Source: Portunus trituberculatus (Eukaryota; Arthropoda; Malacostraca; Decapoda; Portunidae). Taken from it: a DNA stretch of 64,000 bases. Under the pieces are notes generated by a model. The model made no database searches. It was not told where the DNA came from and saw only the letters and a list, made by a program, of their open reading frames with translations. The stretch lies in NCBI RefSeq assembly GCF_017591435.1, contig NC_059258.1, positions 7,547,644-7,611,643 of the forward strand, read 5' to 3'. The translations under genes and the position numbers were made by a program. Shown piece after piece: positions 12,095 through 23,660 of this stretch (position 1 is the first letter of the stretch; every line of letters begins with the position of its first letter).

Positions 12095-12118
12095 TGGTTC
12101 ACTACAGGCTGTCTGACA
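11837..12118 (-). repeat. Gypsy 5' LTR (about 282 bp)
   Basis: On the minus strand it starts TGTCAGACAGCC and ends GAATATACA, giving TG...CA termini, with the primer-binding site directly after. AATAAA near 11900 is a candidate polyadenylation signal. A TAG trinucleotide array sits in its upstream part. The outer boundary (12118) is inferred from the TGTCAGA start, which resembles the solo LTR terminus. The partner LTR is not in the window, so the boundary cannot be verified. Confidence 0.55.
12022..12093. repeat. (TAG)n microsatellite
   Basis: About 24 near-perfect TAG units inside the putative gypsy LTR. Poly-Thr and poly-Val reading frames across it are artefacts. Confidence 0.95.
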
Positions 12119-12387
12119 ACCAGCCAAGTAAGTTATTGTGTGTTTATATCTATGTTAATTATTGAATATGAAACGATTAGGGTAGGCATTGGAACTGTGT
12201 ATGTAATGTATCCGATGGTTATATTGCCCATGTTATAGTGTTTGCATTTGTTGGGTGGAGTCGGTGGTGGTGGTTGGTGTCTACCTGCCGGTGCTGTCCG
12301 GCGACCGATTGAGCGGTGTTGGTTCATTGGGGAGTTGACGTTTGTTTCTGCCTGTTGGAGGGTACCTCCCCTCGATACTTCTGGCAT
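12119..12387. other. Non-coding spacer
   Basis: AT- and GT-rich sequence with no recognisable gene between the gypsy LTR and the 5'-truncated B2 element. No repeat partner elsewhere in the window was noticed. Confidence 0.5.
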
Positions 12388-14670
12388 CTGGTCAAAAACA
12401 TCTCCAATAACTTTACTTCTTCATCTTTCCCTCCTTTATTTTATCCTGATGGCACCACTGCCCTCTTATCCGTCTAAAGCTCAACTCTTATTTCAAACCT
12501 CTGCTGTCTTATTTCAAACCTTTGCTAACAACTCCACTTTGGATGATTCTGGGTTTGTTCCTCCCTCTCCTTCCCCCTCTGACAATTTCATGCCTTCAAT
12601 TAAAATTCTCCGTAGTTATGTTTTTCATGCTCTCGTTGGCCTCACCCTCGGAAGGCTTATGGACTTAATAGGGTCCCTCCTATTGTTCCTAAAAACTGTG
12701 CTACCGTGCTTGCACCTTGCCTGGCAAAACTCTTTCAATTATGCCTATCGACTTCTACCTTTCCTTCATGTTCAAAGTTTGCCTAGATTTAGTCTGTTCC
12801 TAAAAAGGGTGACCATTCCAATCACTCAAACTACAGCTCTATATAGCTTTAAGCTTTTACTTGTCTAAAGTTTTGAGTCTATAACCTCAATAAGATGCTT
12901 AATCATATCACTTCATCTTCTCTCTAATCTCCAGTATGGCTTCCATCAAGGCTGCTATTTTTTTTTTTTTTTTTATGCAAAAGGGTAACTTGCCAAGGGC
13001 AACAAAATATTTTAAAAAAGGGACCACTTGACTGCAAGTTCCCTAAAAGAAAGGAAAGGAATTAGCCAAAACACAAGGACAAATATCTTGAAACCTCCCT
13101 CTAAAATGAAGTCAACTTGTAGGAAGATGGAAATACAGAAGCAGGCAGGGAGTTTCAGAGTTCACCAAAGAAACGTATGAAAGATTGAAAATGCTGGTTA
13201 ACTCTTGTATTAGAAAGTTGGACTGAATAGGGATAAGAGGAGGGAGAAACACTTGTGCAGCGAGACCGCAGGAGTAGGGGAGGCAAGCAGTTAGCAAGAT
13301 CAGTAGAGTAGTTAGCATGAAAATAGCGATAAAAGATAGAAAGAGATGCAACGTTTCGGCGGTGAGAAGTAGGCTGAAGACGGTCAGTCAGAGGAGGGGA
13401 GTAGCTGAGACGAAAAGCTTTTGATTCCATCCTATCTACTGGTGATCTTCTGGCTTCCCTTACTTGAGCCTTGGTTATCCTCTTCTAGAGATATCGGTGA
13501 AACTTTTGCTCTCGCATTAGACATAAGAAAACCTTTTGATAGTCTGGATCAAAGTTATGATTTCAAAACTGCCCTCCTTCGGTTTCTATCCATCTCTGCA
13601 AATTTATCTGAAGTTTTCTTCTCAACCGTTCTGTTGCAGACATATGGTAGACGGACGGCCACTGTTCTTCCTCTAAAACTATTAACAGTAGTGTTTCTCA
13701 GGGTTCTGTACTGTCATCCGCTCTCCTTCTATTATTCATTAATGATCTTCTTAACCAAACTTCTTGCCCTATCCACTCCTATGCTGATGGCATCACCCTA
13801 CATCTTTCGCCGTCCTTTAAGAGTCGACCAACCCTTCAGGAAGTCAACAGATCACGCAGGGACGCCACAGAACGCCTGACGTCTGATATTTCTAAGATTT
13901 CTGATTGGGACAGAGAAAACTTAGTAGTGTTTAATGCCACAATAAACTCAATTCCTCCATCTATCAACTCGACACAACCTTCCAGACAGCTATCCCCTCT
14001 TCTTCGGTGACACTCAACTGCCTCCCTCTTCCATACTGAATATCCTCGGTCTGTCCTTTACTCATAATCTAAACTGGAAACTTCACATCTCATCTCTTGC
14101 TAAAAGCAGCTTTTATGAAGTTAAGCGTTCTGAGGCGTCTCCGCCAGTTTTTCTCGCCCCTCCAACGGCTAACTCTATACATGGGCCTTATCCGTCCTTG
14201 TATGGATTACCCTTTGCATGTATGGAGGTGTTCCACTCACACAAATAAGGTAGAATTAGAAAGGGTGAAATCAAAAGTTTTTCGTCTCATCAACTCCCTT
14301 CCTCTGACTGACTGTCTTCTGCCTCTTTCTCACCGCCGAAATATTGTATCTCTTACTATCTTTTATCGCTATTTTCATGTTAACTGATATTGCTAACTGC
14401 ATGCCTCTCCTCCTGCGATCTCGCTGCACGAGGCTTTCTTCTTTCTCTCATTCCTATTCTGTGCAACTCGAATGGAAGTGTTTACCAGTCCTTTCAATCA
14501 TTCACATCTTTCTCTGGTAAACTCTGCGACTCCCTACCTGCTTTTGTATTTTTATCTTCCTACTATTAAACTTCTTTTAAAAGAGGAAAGTTTCAAAAGA
14601 TTTGTCCCAGACATTTGGCTAATTCTATTGTGGTCTTTAAATGAACTGGCATTCCAAGTGCGTGGCAATA
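12388..14670 (+). mobile_element. Non-LTR family B, copy B2 (5'-truncated, interrupted)
   Basis: Plus-strand remnant of the EN-RT ORF from the EN-RT linker to the C-terminus. Seen: STLDDSGFVPPSPSPSDNFM (about 12545), a YGFHQG segment broken at 12957, STGDLLASL-like coding resuming at 13436, SSRDIGETFALALDIRK (about 13480), RPCMDYPLHVWR (about 14195) and KVFRLINSLPLTDCLLPLSH (about 14275). Many frameshifts. The 3' region ends near 14670 next to a GTA array rather than a clear A-tail. B3 is inserted in its RT. Confidence 0.8.
12958..13432 (-). mobile_element. Non-LTR family B, copy B3 (5'-truncated, inside B2)
   Basis: Minus-strand 3' end of family B with an A-tail (T17 at 12958-12974). It carries only the C-terminal coding part (MESKAFRLSYSPPLTDRL, about 13430). 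It interrupts B2 between its QYGF and STGDLL motifs. Only CTAT is shared at the two ends, so the target duplication is not convincing. Severe 5' truncation is usual for target-primed insertions. Confidence 0.8.
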
Positions 14671-14692
14671 GTAACAGCAGCAGCAACAGTAC

Positions 14693-14794
<102 letters not shown>

Positions 14795-14876
14795 AGCACC
14801 ACTATTCCCGGAAATCATTGATTAAATAAAGATTCAAGAGAGAGAGAGACAGAGAATTGTCCAGTAATATCTCTAA

Positions 14877-14881
<5 letters not shown>

Positions 14882-14914
<33 letters not shown>

Positions 14915-14950
14915 CGCTTTAAGGAGATTCACATTTACTATTTTCCTATG

Positions 14951-15004
<54 letters not shown>
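14882..15004. repeat. Two (GT)n microsatellites
   Basis: GT arrays at 14882-14913 and 14953-15004, separated by about 40 bases of unique sequence. Confidence 0.95.
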
Positions 15005-15006
<2 letters not shown>

Positions 15007-15372
15007 ATAGAGAAGAAAGGAAATGATTAAAAATGTTGATATTGAAGCAAATAAGAGCAATATTACCAACAGCGAAAAGTAAACCAACAGAACCAACAAA
15101 GAGCACAATATACATTAGTAATAGATATAATAAAAACACCAATATAGAAAAGAACAAAAAAAAAGAAACAGAAGAATATACAAGAAACAAAAATATATAT
15201 AATTCTAAATAAAAAGTATTTCATAAAACACCATAAAAGGGAAAAAACGAATCAAGAGGACGAGGCAGACGACAAAACGGTTAATTACAAGACGATCCTC
15301 ATCCATCACCAAGACCAAATTGAAAACTACCTCATCGCCGCCTTGCTATAAATGATCTTTCCGCCAACCAAT

Positions 15373-15374
<2 letters not shown>
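15005..15374. other. AT-rich spacer
   Basis: A-rich non-coding sequence between microsatellites. No gene or repeat partner was recognised. Confidence 0.5.
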
Positions 15375-15416
<42 letters not shown>

Positions 15417-15438
15417 ATATAAAAAGATAGATGGACAC

Positions 15439-15528
<90 letters not shown>

Positions 15529-15560
15529 CTGTGTGTGTGTTTTTTTTTTTTTTTTTTTTT
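15375..15560. repeat. (CT)n - (GA)n - (GT)n - poly(T) compound microsatellite
   Basis: (CT)n at 15375-15413, 28 bases of spacer, (GA)n at 15442-15483, (GT)n at 15483-15526, a second GT run at 15531-15540, then T20 at 15541-15560. The CT and GA arrays are mutually complementary and could pair as a stem of about 39 bp. Confidence 0.95.
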
Positions 15561-15651
15561 CTGGATGATAACATACCAGCCTCGAGCAAAGTAATTTATT
15601 CGGAGGCACGATTTATGAGGTTATGTGGTCATCTTGTGATAAGTAAAGCTT

Positions 15652-15654
<3 letters not shown>

Positions 15655-15706
<52 letters not shown>

Positions 15707-16430
15707 AACTTCTTCTATTCTTTTTCTTCTTTTTACTTCTTTGTCCTTCTTTTCTTCTTTGTGTTCTTCTTCTTTTTCTCCTCCTTTTTTATCCTCTTCC
15801 TCTTCTTCTTTATCATCATCATCATCATAATCATCATCATCATCTTCTTTTTCTTCTTCATCTTCTCCTTCCTCTTCTTTTATTATCTTCTTCCTCTTCT
15901 TTATCATCATAATCATCATCATCATCTTTTTTTCTTCATCTTCTTCTTCTCCCCCTTTTTCTTCTTCTTCTCCCTTTTTCTGCTTGTTCTTTCTATCTCT
16001 TTTCTTCTTTCTTTCATCTACTTTTCTTCTTCTTCTATATTTCTTTTCTTTTACCTTTTTCTTTTTTCTTTTTTATCTTTCTTCTTTCTTCCTCCATGTT
16101 TTTCTTCTTTTATTCTTCTTCCATCTTTTTCTTCTTCATATTTCATCATCACCATCATCTTCTTCTTCTTCTTCTTCTTCTTTCATTATTATTCTTCTCT
16201 TTCTCCTATCTTTTCTTTTTCTTTTTCCAACAGTTTTTTTCTTTTCATCTCTTTTCTTTCTTTTCTTTTTCTTTTCTTTTTCTTCTTTCTTTTTCCTTTC
16301 TTTTCTTCTTTTTTCCCTTATTTTTATTTCCTTATGTCTTCTTATTTCTCTTTTCCTTCTTTCTTTTTTCTTTCTTTTTATTTCTATCTTTTCTTTTCTT
16401 TCTTGCCTTTCTTTTTCTTCTTTCTTTTAA
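15655..16430. repeat. (CT)n leading into a 730-base polypyrimidine tract
   Basis: A (CT)n array to about 15700, then about 730 bases almost entirely C and T on the plus strand (CTT, TTTTC and TCATCA variants). Translations are runs of Phe, Ser and Leu and are not genes. Such long homopurine-homopyrimidine tracts can adopt triplex structures. Confidence 0.9.
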
Positions 16431-16560
16431 TTATTAAAGTTACGTCACATATTTTCTTTACAATTGGAATTGAAATTTTATAATAGAAATTTTTCACAGC
16501 TAAATACATTAAAATTAAATAACTTAGGTGGAAATTATCCCTGACAATTATTTTCACCCA

Positions 16561-16745
16561 TGTCACCTACCATCACATCCATCACTATCACCACCACCAC
16601 CACCACCACCACATCCACCCACCATTACCACCACCATCACTACCACTGCCACCACTATCACCAACACCACCACCATCATCACATTCACCACTACCACCAT
16701 TATATCCACCACCACCACACCCGCTACCACCACCACCGCCACCTG
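16561..16745. repeat. Degenerate (CCA/CAT)n trinucleotide array
   Basis: Imperfect CAC, CAT and ACC trinucleotides over about 185 bases. Poly-Thr and poly-His frames are artefacts. Confidence 0.9.
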
Positions 16746-16805
16746 TTGCATGCAAAATAAGGGAAGAATGAAAAGTAAGTCGAGAAGAAAAGAGGAATCA
16801 GGCAT

Positions 16806-16808
<3 letters not shown>

Positions 16809-16851
<43 letters not shown>
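16809..16851. repeat. (GA)n microsatellite
   Basis: About 21 GA units. Confidence 0.95.
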
Positions 16852-16852
<1 letters not shown>

Positions 16853-17030
16853 AGAAGGAAGAGAAAATGGAGGAGGAAAGAAAGTGAAGTCGAGATATGG
16901 AGTGATGTTTTTTTCTACTTATAGCTCAGCCATGTTGAACATTCAAAATGCATCATCGTCTTCCTATATTTTTACACGTGAAATGGCAGCTGATTTTCTC
17001 CTCTCAGTTGGACCTCTTTTCTTAAGTCTG

Positions 17031-17033
<3 letters not shown>

Positions 17034-17070
<37 letters not shown>
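17034..17070. repeat. (GT)n microsatellite at the SINE 3' end
   Basis: About 18 GT units directly abut the SINE. On the SINE strand this is an (AC)n tail. Confidence 0.95.
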
Positions 17071-17073
<3 letters not shown>

Positions 17074-17348
17074 TCACCTCGGTCGTCTGCTGTTCACCCA
17101 GCCAGTCTTCCCCATTACGGAGCGAGCTCAGAGCTCATAGACCATCTTCGGGTAGGACTGAGACCACAACACACTCCACACACTGGGAAAGCTAGGCCAC
17201 AACCCCTCGAGTTACATCCCGTACCTATTTACTGCTACGTGAACAGGGGCCACATTAATAGGCTTGCCCATTTGCCTCGCCGCTTCCCGGAACTCGAACC
17301 CGGGCCTCTCGATTGTGAGTCGAGCATGCTAACCACTACACTACGCGG
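17071..17348 (-). mobile_element. tRNA-Val-derived SINE
   Basis: The minus strand begins with a tRNA-like head. The A box TAGTGTAGTGG is at 17333-17343, the anticodon loop CTCACAA (CAC, valine) at 17313-17319 and the B box GGTTCGAGTTC at 17290-17300. The body of about 200 bases includes CTGTTCACGTAGCAGTAAAT, which resembles a central domain shared by several animal SINE families. It ends at an (AC)n tail. The A and B boxes would serve as an internal RNA polymerase III promoter. The long unrelated body and degenerate stems argue against a functional tRNA gene. Confidence 0.85.
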
Positions 17349-17360
17349 TGTGTGTGTGTC

Positions 17361-17444
<84 letters not shown>
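17347..17444. repeat. (GT)n microsatellite at the SINE 5' side
   Basis: About 98 bases of GT repeat with three small interruptions, continuous with the SINE head. Confidence 0.95.
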
Positions 17445-17445
<1 letters not shown>

Positions 17446-17645
17446 AAATTTCTTTTGGTATGTATACTGACTGACTGAGTGAGAATATGAACAAAGAGGG
17501 TAAGCAGGTCTGGGTACCAATTGATCAGGGTCTCAATGGGCTTGGGTACCAGTTATCGTGATAACCACTTTCCTTAAGTGTCAATTGCCTTGTGGACCAG
17601 ATGACCTGGGTACCAATCCCTTAGGCCTTAGGGACCAATTCACAG
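17445..17645. other. Spacer with degenerate GGGTACCA repeats
   Basis: GGGTACCA or close variants recur at about 17512, 17543, 17610 and 17629 (the last as GGGACCAATT). No coding was seen. Confidence 0.5.
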
Positions 17646-17726
17646 TAAACCTCTTGCTGTTCTAAAGTTTTTAAATCTACCCTCAATAGGAAGATTCTTT
17701 AAACAGAATCTTCTATCTGATCGCCA
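17646..17726 (+). mobile_element. Family B fragment
   Basis: About 80 bases resembling family B RT sequence up to CTGATCGCCAGTATGG (compare 23890-23903 and 12930-12940). It is cut off by the 3' tail of A2. Confidence 0.6.
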
Positions 17727-17899
17727 GTATGGATGGATGGATTAAAAAAAAAAAAAAAGGCGCCGCAACACCCCAGGTCATATGGCGCCGCTTCAAAAAT
17801 TTAAAATGTCTAAAAACAATTAAAAACAATACAGTAGTTTAAAAACTAAAAAAGGACAATAAAACTAAATAAAATATTAAAATGCATATAATAAAATAA

Positions 17900-20800
17900 G
17901 AATAAAATTCAAAGCCTTCTCCCAAAAACCTAAAAACGTCATGGCTCTGGGCCAGACACTCTGGTCCAAGGACCTTTGAGATATAATAGACACCGCTATC
18001 CTTACCGCGACAGCAGTAGAGGTACCGGTGTCGTAACTCAATCAAACTAGGGCACTTTATCAACAGGTGCCGCACGGTGAGCGGCACCAAGCAGTCATCA
18101 CAGTAAGGTTGAGGGTCCCTGGTCAGGAGGTACCTTTGTGAAAGGTACGTGTGACCTATACGAAGTCGTGCCAATAAAGTCTGTGCACGGCGATCCCGGA
18201 CATGGGTGTAAGTCCACTGAGGGAGTCTGAAAGTAATAATCTCTCCCAATTTCGAGGTTACGACCCCCGTTAGCCATCTCCTCTGCCAAATTGCTGCAAT
18301 CGCCACACGAATTGCATGAAATAAATACATCTCGAAACGGAACAGGGGAAGGAGATGGAGCGCGACTTGCTGCCTCTTTAGCGAGGCGGTCTGCGTGTTC
18401 ATTCCCTGGAACACCTACGTGACGAAGGGCCCAACAGAACCCAACACGAAATCCTCGTTTGGTAAGAAGATATAGCCACTCCAGGGCTGATAAAACCAAA
18501 GGGTGAAGGGAAATAAAAGAAGAGAGAGCAGTAAGAGCACTGCGACAGTCACTAAAAATTGTAAAAGACGAAACTGGGAGTGTAAAAATAATCTGTAAAG
18601 CTAGGACTATGGCAGATAGCTCCGTAGTAAAGACGGAGGCTACCGAAGGAAGGCTGCCAGACCGATAAAAAGAGGGGAAAACCACACTAAACCCAACGCC
18701 TGCGTCGGATTTGGAACCATCAGTAAAAACGGGGATGTCATCAGTATGGATAAAAAAGTGTTCTAAAAACCATGTGTGGGACAGAGCTGGCAGAAAATCC
18801 TTCTTGCCATCCATGGCAGGAGGGCATATTGAAACAACCGGAAGCTGCCAAGAACCAACTCATGGGAGCCGGAAAGAGTAGACATGAGTGGGGTCGATGG
18901 ATAAATCCACCATGAGGTTTGCCACACGAAGGCTCTCGGTCGAGTGACATATGCCTGCCAACGCGAGTCCCGCAACATTGACAGACAAGGGACAGAGTCT
19001 GGAAGACGGTGAGTGCGAAACCAACACCGGAGCATCGAAGACTGGCGCCGGAGGTCGAGCGGCCAGAAACCAGCATCCACTAGAAGGCTAGGTATTGGAA
19101 ATGTCCGAAATGCACACGTAGCCAAGCGGACCCCAGCATGATGCACGGAGTCAAGCGTGCGTAGTCGTGCATCTGTTGCGGATGAGTAGATCTCAGTGTA
19201 CGGTGAAGTAGCAGCAACGTGTCCCTGTCCGCACCCCAAGAGGTGTGACTTAAAACCCGAAGAAGGGATAGTGCCGTCCTGCAAGACGCTTTAAGAGAAC
19301 GGAAATGGGAACCCAAGTAAGACGGTTGTCAAACAATAGGCCAAGATATCGAGTGGCCTCCACACATGAGATGCGTCTATTGACTAGATATAAATTGGGA
19401 TCTGGATGAACGCCACGATTACGACAAAAATACATAGACACGGTCTTTGAGGTGGAGAAACGAAAACCATTTATGTTGGCCCAATTGGATATTCGATTGA
19501 TTGCCAGTTGAAGCTTACGCTCAATCAGTGACATCCTAGCAGCAGCAAAAGAGATGCACAAGTCGTCCACATATAAAGAGCTGTGAATGCCATCTGGGAG
19601 AGTATCAATAACACCATTTATGGCGACTGCAAATAATGTAACACTAAGAATACTTCCTGTGGACACCGTCATTTAGAGCAGTAGCCTCAGAGAGAACACT
19701 CCCCACACGAACCCGTAAAAAACGTCTGGATAAAACTGCTGGATAAAATAGGAAGGTGGCCACGAAGGCCAAAATTAAACAAAGACTGTAAAATGCCATG
19801 ACACCAAGCCGTGTCGTAGGCCTTCTCCAGGTCGAAAAACACTGTTACTTGATGGTGGTGATTAGCGAAGGCCTGACAAATGGAAGACTCTAGGGATAAA
19901 AGAGCATCAGTAGTAGACCTCATCTTTCGGAAGCCGTACTGTACCGATGACAAGTACTTACCCCTCTCCAAGTACCACAGGAGTCTTACATTTACCATCT
20001 TTTCTAAAACTTTACAAATGCAGGATGTCAAAGATATAGGACGGTAGTTCGTAGCCAGGAGATTATCTTTCCCAGGCTTCGGAAATGGGAGAACCATTGC
20101 CACAGCCCAAGAAGTAGGAAAGTCACCAGTATGCCAAATCATATTATAAAGATTTAAAAGAAAATTAAAAGCACTGTCAGACATGTGGCGCAAGAAGGCA
20201 TAAGGTATTTCATCTGGCCCCGGAGAAGAGTCATGACCCTCCAGCGGAAGAAAAGTTTATGCCGAGAGATTCCATTCTCTGGCGCTGACGTGCGCCCGGG
20301 GCTGCAGGATGCCTCCGGGAAACACTGGCAAAGTGCTCTGCGAAGAGATCGGCGACATTCCTAGGGTCTGCCACCGTTCACCTAGCAGACAACAAAATTG
20401 GTGGGGAAGGAGCAGAATACTTTCCAGCAATTCGACGGACTTTGTTGAAGACATCCGTAAGAGGGGTGCGGACGTTTATGGAAGAGACATAGGTTTTCCA
20501 GGAGGCTCTTTGTGCCTCTTGCAAAACGCGGCGGGCCCGAGCTCGGCAGCGCCGGAAATCTTCCAGGCACTGCGGGTCCCCACGATGTCACCAGAGACGA
20601 GAGAAAGCTGCCAATTTCTCTTGCACAGCTTTAGTGCATGCTGCGTTCCACCAAGGAACGGGACGCTTAGTCCTAGGAATTGTCTGAAGCGCTACTGAAA
20701 TAAAAAAAATCGGTAAAGTAATCAACAGCCTCAGCACTAGTAGCCAGCGAACAAGTAGCCAGCGGACGGATAAAAGAGTTAAGGTCTGTGAATCGAGGCC

Positions 20801-21490
20801 AATCTACCTTGTCTAAAACCCAGCGTGGGGGCCGGGACTATGGCTCAGATTTCACAGATTCTAATAAAATCGGAAAGTGGTCACTACCGTGTAAATCTGG
20901 TAGGACCCGCCAATTAAAATCGAGTAAAGAATTAGATGTACAAATAGAAAGATCGATAGCCGTAAAAGTCCCAGTAGGACTATGGAAATGTGTAACATCC
21001 CCAGAATTTAAAACCTCCAATCCCTCATCCTCAATAAAAGAACCGATTAAAACCCCACGAGGATTACTAGCACCTTCATCCCACAATGGGTGACGGCCGT
21101 TAAAATCTCCCAACAAGAGGAAGGCGGAGTCAGCTGACGCACCAGGCCGTCAAGCTCACCCCTGGAGACAGGAAGCCGAGGAGGGAGATATAAACTGCAA
21201 ATAGTGTAGGATCGTCCCATAAAACCTTAACAGCAACCACCTGAAGGGAGAGTTGAGTTGCAAGGGACAACAGGTATATCCTGACGGACAAGGATAGCTG
21301 TGCCACCGTGGTGGCCCTGGTCAGGGAAAGGAGTGTTAAAAAAGGCACGATAGCCAGGAGGACTAGAATAAGTACTATCACCAAGCATAGTCTCTTGTAG
21401 AGCTACACAGGCTGGAGAGAACTCCGACAGTAAAGCTCGGAGTTCCCCCCACGAGGCGCGAAGGCCTCTACAGTTCCACTGTAGAAGCTT
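17900..21490 (-). pseudogene. A2 ORF2: endonuclease, reverse transcriptase, RNase H (frameshifted)
   Basis: Order as in A1. The endonuclease has LGDFNGRHPLWDEGASNP (about 21110) and DLHGSDHFPILLES. RT has NYRPISLTSCICKVLEK (about 20050), VQYGFRKMRSTTDALLSLES, TVFFDLEKAYDTAWCHGILQ (about 19840) and LYVDDLCISFAAARMS (about 19570). RNase H has VFTDGSKSDAGVGFS (about 18725), TTELSAIVLALQ and GHVGVPGNEHADRLAKEA (about 18390). A C-terminal Cys/His segment CDDCLVPLTVRHLLIKC lies at about 18090. Breaks occur near 21130, 20240, 19690, 19260 and 18400. Confidence 0.87.
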
Positions 21491-21498
21491 GAAGATGA

Positions 21499-23337
21499 CT
21501 ATTTGGGTGCAGTGGGCGGGCGAGCCTTTTGAGGCTGTCCGTGACTGACCTGACTAGAAATAATCAAACGATGAGAGGACACCGGGTGTTGAGATGTGCC
21601 GGGTCGTTGGACCGCAGCCTTTCGGCCTGCCGGTGAGTGATGCGAACCATCATCACTCCTACCGGTCCTCGGAGGACGAGGGTCAGGCTGGACTCCACTT
21701 TTGATACAGTGGGTCCACGAGGGACGGCTGTGACAATATCATCGGAAGTCTCCATGCTAAGACCGTCCCCGATCTGAGACGTAGGGCGTCACAGGAGGCT
21801 GGACAGAAACTAATGGAGCTACCATTGCAGAACGGTCCCTCGAGGACTCACGATCACGTACACCGGGAGAAACTTTAGACTGTTTAGGCTGAGCTAAATC
21901 TATCGATTCCGCGGAGCCGCGGTGCCGTTTGGTCAGGCCCTTCAAAGGCTTAGGCGATACAGGTGGCAAATGGACATCTACTACATGGGTGACTTTGTTC
22001 AAGTCCGTATTTGTCTCGTCACTTCTAAGAGTTGACTCAACCGAGTCATCGGACAATAGGGCAAACCTATTGGCCAAATGAACAGGACCACCCGCCCCAA
22101 CAGAGCGAGAGGTAGCAGGAGTTGTCTTCGGACCGGCAGACTCAGCAGAAGAGCGAGCGGCCAATGCAGCATAGGATGTCGCACCAGTACCGTCCTTCCG
22201 GCGGTACAGGAGTTCACGGCGGGCGCTACCTAGGCTTATGAACTGAGTGTTAGGAAGTTGTAGAATGTCCTGCTCCAGGTGATACCTGGGGCATTGCCTG
22301 GAACGTACCTGGTGAGCATCACGGCAATGGAAACAATAAGCTGCACCATTGCAATGCTCCTCTGAATGTGAGTCGAGTGCAGAGCAATTACCACATCGGG
22401 AAGCTTCCTTACATGAGCTTTTGCTGTGACCGTACCCATAGCATGAGAAGCACTGAAGAGGGTGATAGGACTGATATGAACACGGTCAGGAAGGGTGGAA
22501 CCAAAAAAGGTGAGAAGGACCATGTTGGAAGAGTTCCTCATCTTAGTCACCTTTTGTACTGAGCTAGGGCACATTGCTAGTATTTCCTCTTCTGGGAATT
22601 CATAGAGATCTTGACTATAAACACAACCTTTGCTATAGTTAAAGGTGGGATGAGCCTTAACAGTCTCAAACATGCTGTCAGAAGGGCATGGGAGATGTTG
22701 TAACATCCTCGCTTGCGTAAGATCTTTGCTCGCACAAGCACCCCTTCCCGTATTTCTTCAGATTCCTCAGGAATCGTGCCGATTTCTTTGGACAGGTACC
22801 GGGAGGCATGGATGAAATTCACGCCCATTTCTATAGTACGCCACAAACCAACGTGGAGGCGGGATCTGGCGGACTGCTGGAACTGAATTCTAAATAGTTT
22901 TCAAAAACATTTGGGATGTAATCCATGTCACTGTCTGAAATATTACGTGACTGGAGAAATTCAGTTTTAAAGCCATGGCCGGCAAGGGGCAGAGATGCTA
23001 CATTTTCATAAGCCAGACGGGCTTCATCACATGACAGAAAAGTTACATAGCAGCGGTTAGATGGAAAGTCCTTTTCATAAACCAGTCGAATGCGAGAACC
23101 GTGCCATACACCTTGAGAAGTGAGTGCAAGGCGTGGTAGGAAAATGATGGATTAACATTTACCATCAAAAGAGTCATATGCAGCAGAAACGCGACCCTCA
23201 GAAGAACTCCCAGAACAGGAGACTGCTGTGGAGGCCTTGTGGAGGGGAATCCTCCTTCCCACTCAGACCTGAAGATGACGTCTCGTGGGCCAGGTCAGCC
23301 ACCTCACGAGAACCTAAATGTTTTTGTGTTTTCCCAT
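21499..23337 (-). pseudogene. A2 ORF1: RRM-like, CCHC gag-like protein (frameshifted)
   Basis: The ATG is at 23337 (MGKHK) and the conserved TAG stop at 21499-21501. The RRM-like part lies at about 23040-23150 and the zinc-knuckle block at about 22300-22450. Several frameshifts occur, for example near 23170, 22870, 22580 and 22450. The basic, serine-rich tail resembles the other copies. Confidence 0.8.
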
Positions 23338-23660
23338 AAAAAAGTTACACAAAAATTGGCTCCAGGGCAAGGAAACCACCTACTGGGACTACAATGGGAG
23401 GGAGCGCTGGCTGCCGTGGACGGGGTACCTCGTCCCCATGCGGACCAGTCGTTTTAAAAACAGGCCCCACATGATACGAATGTTTGTCCACGACAGAGCT
23501 GAGACCCCCCTCCCAAAGCATCCCAGCCTGGACACCCAACCATCCAGCACAGGCGATCCCTCCAGCGGGTGGCTCCGCTGGTCCACTGGCAGCCTACTTA
23601 GGAACCATTTAGTCTGGCCCCTCACTGACGACCTTACTAGCATGGGTAGCCCTCTCCCCC

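Larger units (their letters stand above)
5661..12118 (-). mobile_element. Ty3/gypsy LTR retrotransposon, 5' half, split by three later insertions
   Basis: Pieces in minus-strand order are: 5' LTR (11837-12118), primer-binding site, leader and gag start (11582-11816), gag (8053-8320), then gag to RT (5661-6720). They are separated by family B element B1, a solo LTR and, at the low-coordinate end, A1. Collinear order, one orientation and target duplications around two of the intruders show one ancestral element. Its remaining pol and 3' LTR must lie beyond A1, outside the window. Confidence 0.75.
17727..23660 (-). mobile_element. Non-LTR family A, copy A2
   Basis: Nearly full-length minus-strand copy. 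The 3' tail is at 17727-17756: on the minus strand the element ends with an A/T-rich run and ATCCATCCAT, preceded by TTGCGGCGCC as in A3. The 5' leader is truncated by about 100 bases at 23660, where family B sequence begins. No target duplication was found. A small deletion is seen near 20237. Confidence 0.88.

Noticed and set aside
15650..16483. Long Phe/Ser/Leu-rich open frames
   Set aside because: They are translations of a polypyrimidine tract, which lacks stop codons by composition.
17280..17348. A functional tRNA-Val gene
   Set aside because: The tRNA-like head runs into a 200-base SINE body and has imperfect stems. There is no separate terminator.
14882..17444. CRISPR-like repeat array
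   Set aside because: These are simple dinucleotide repeats without regular spacers, in a eukaryotic context.
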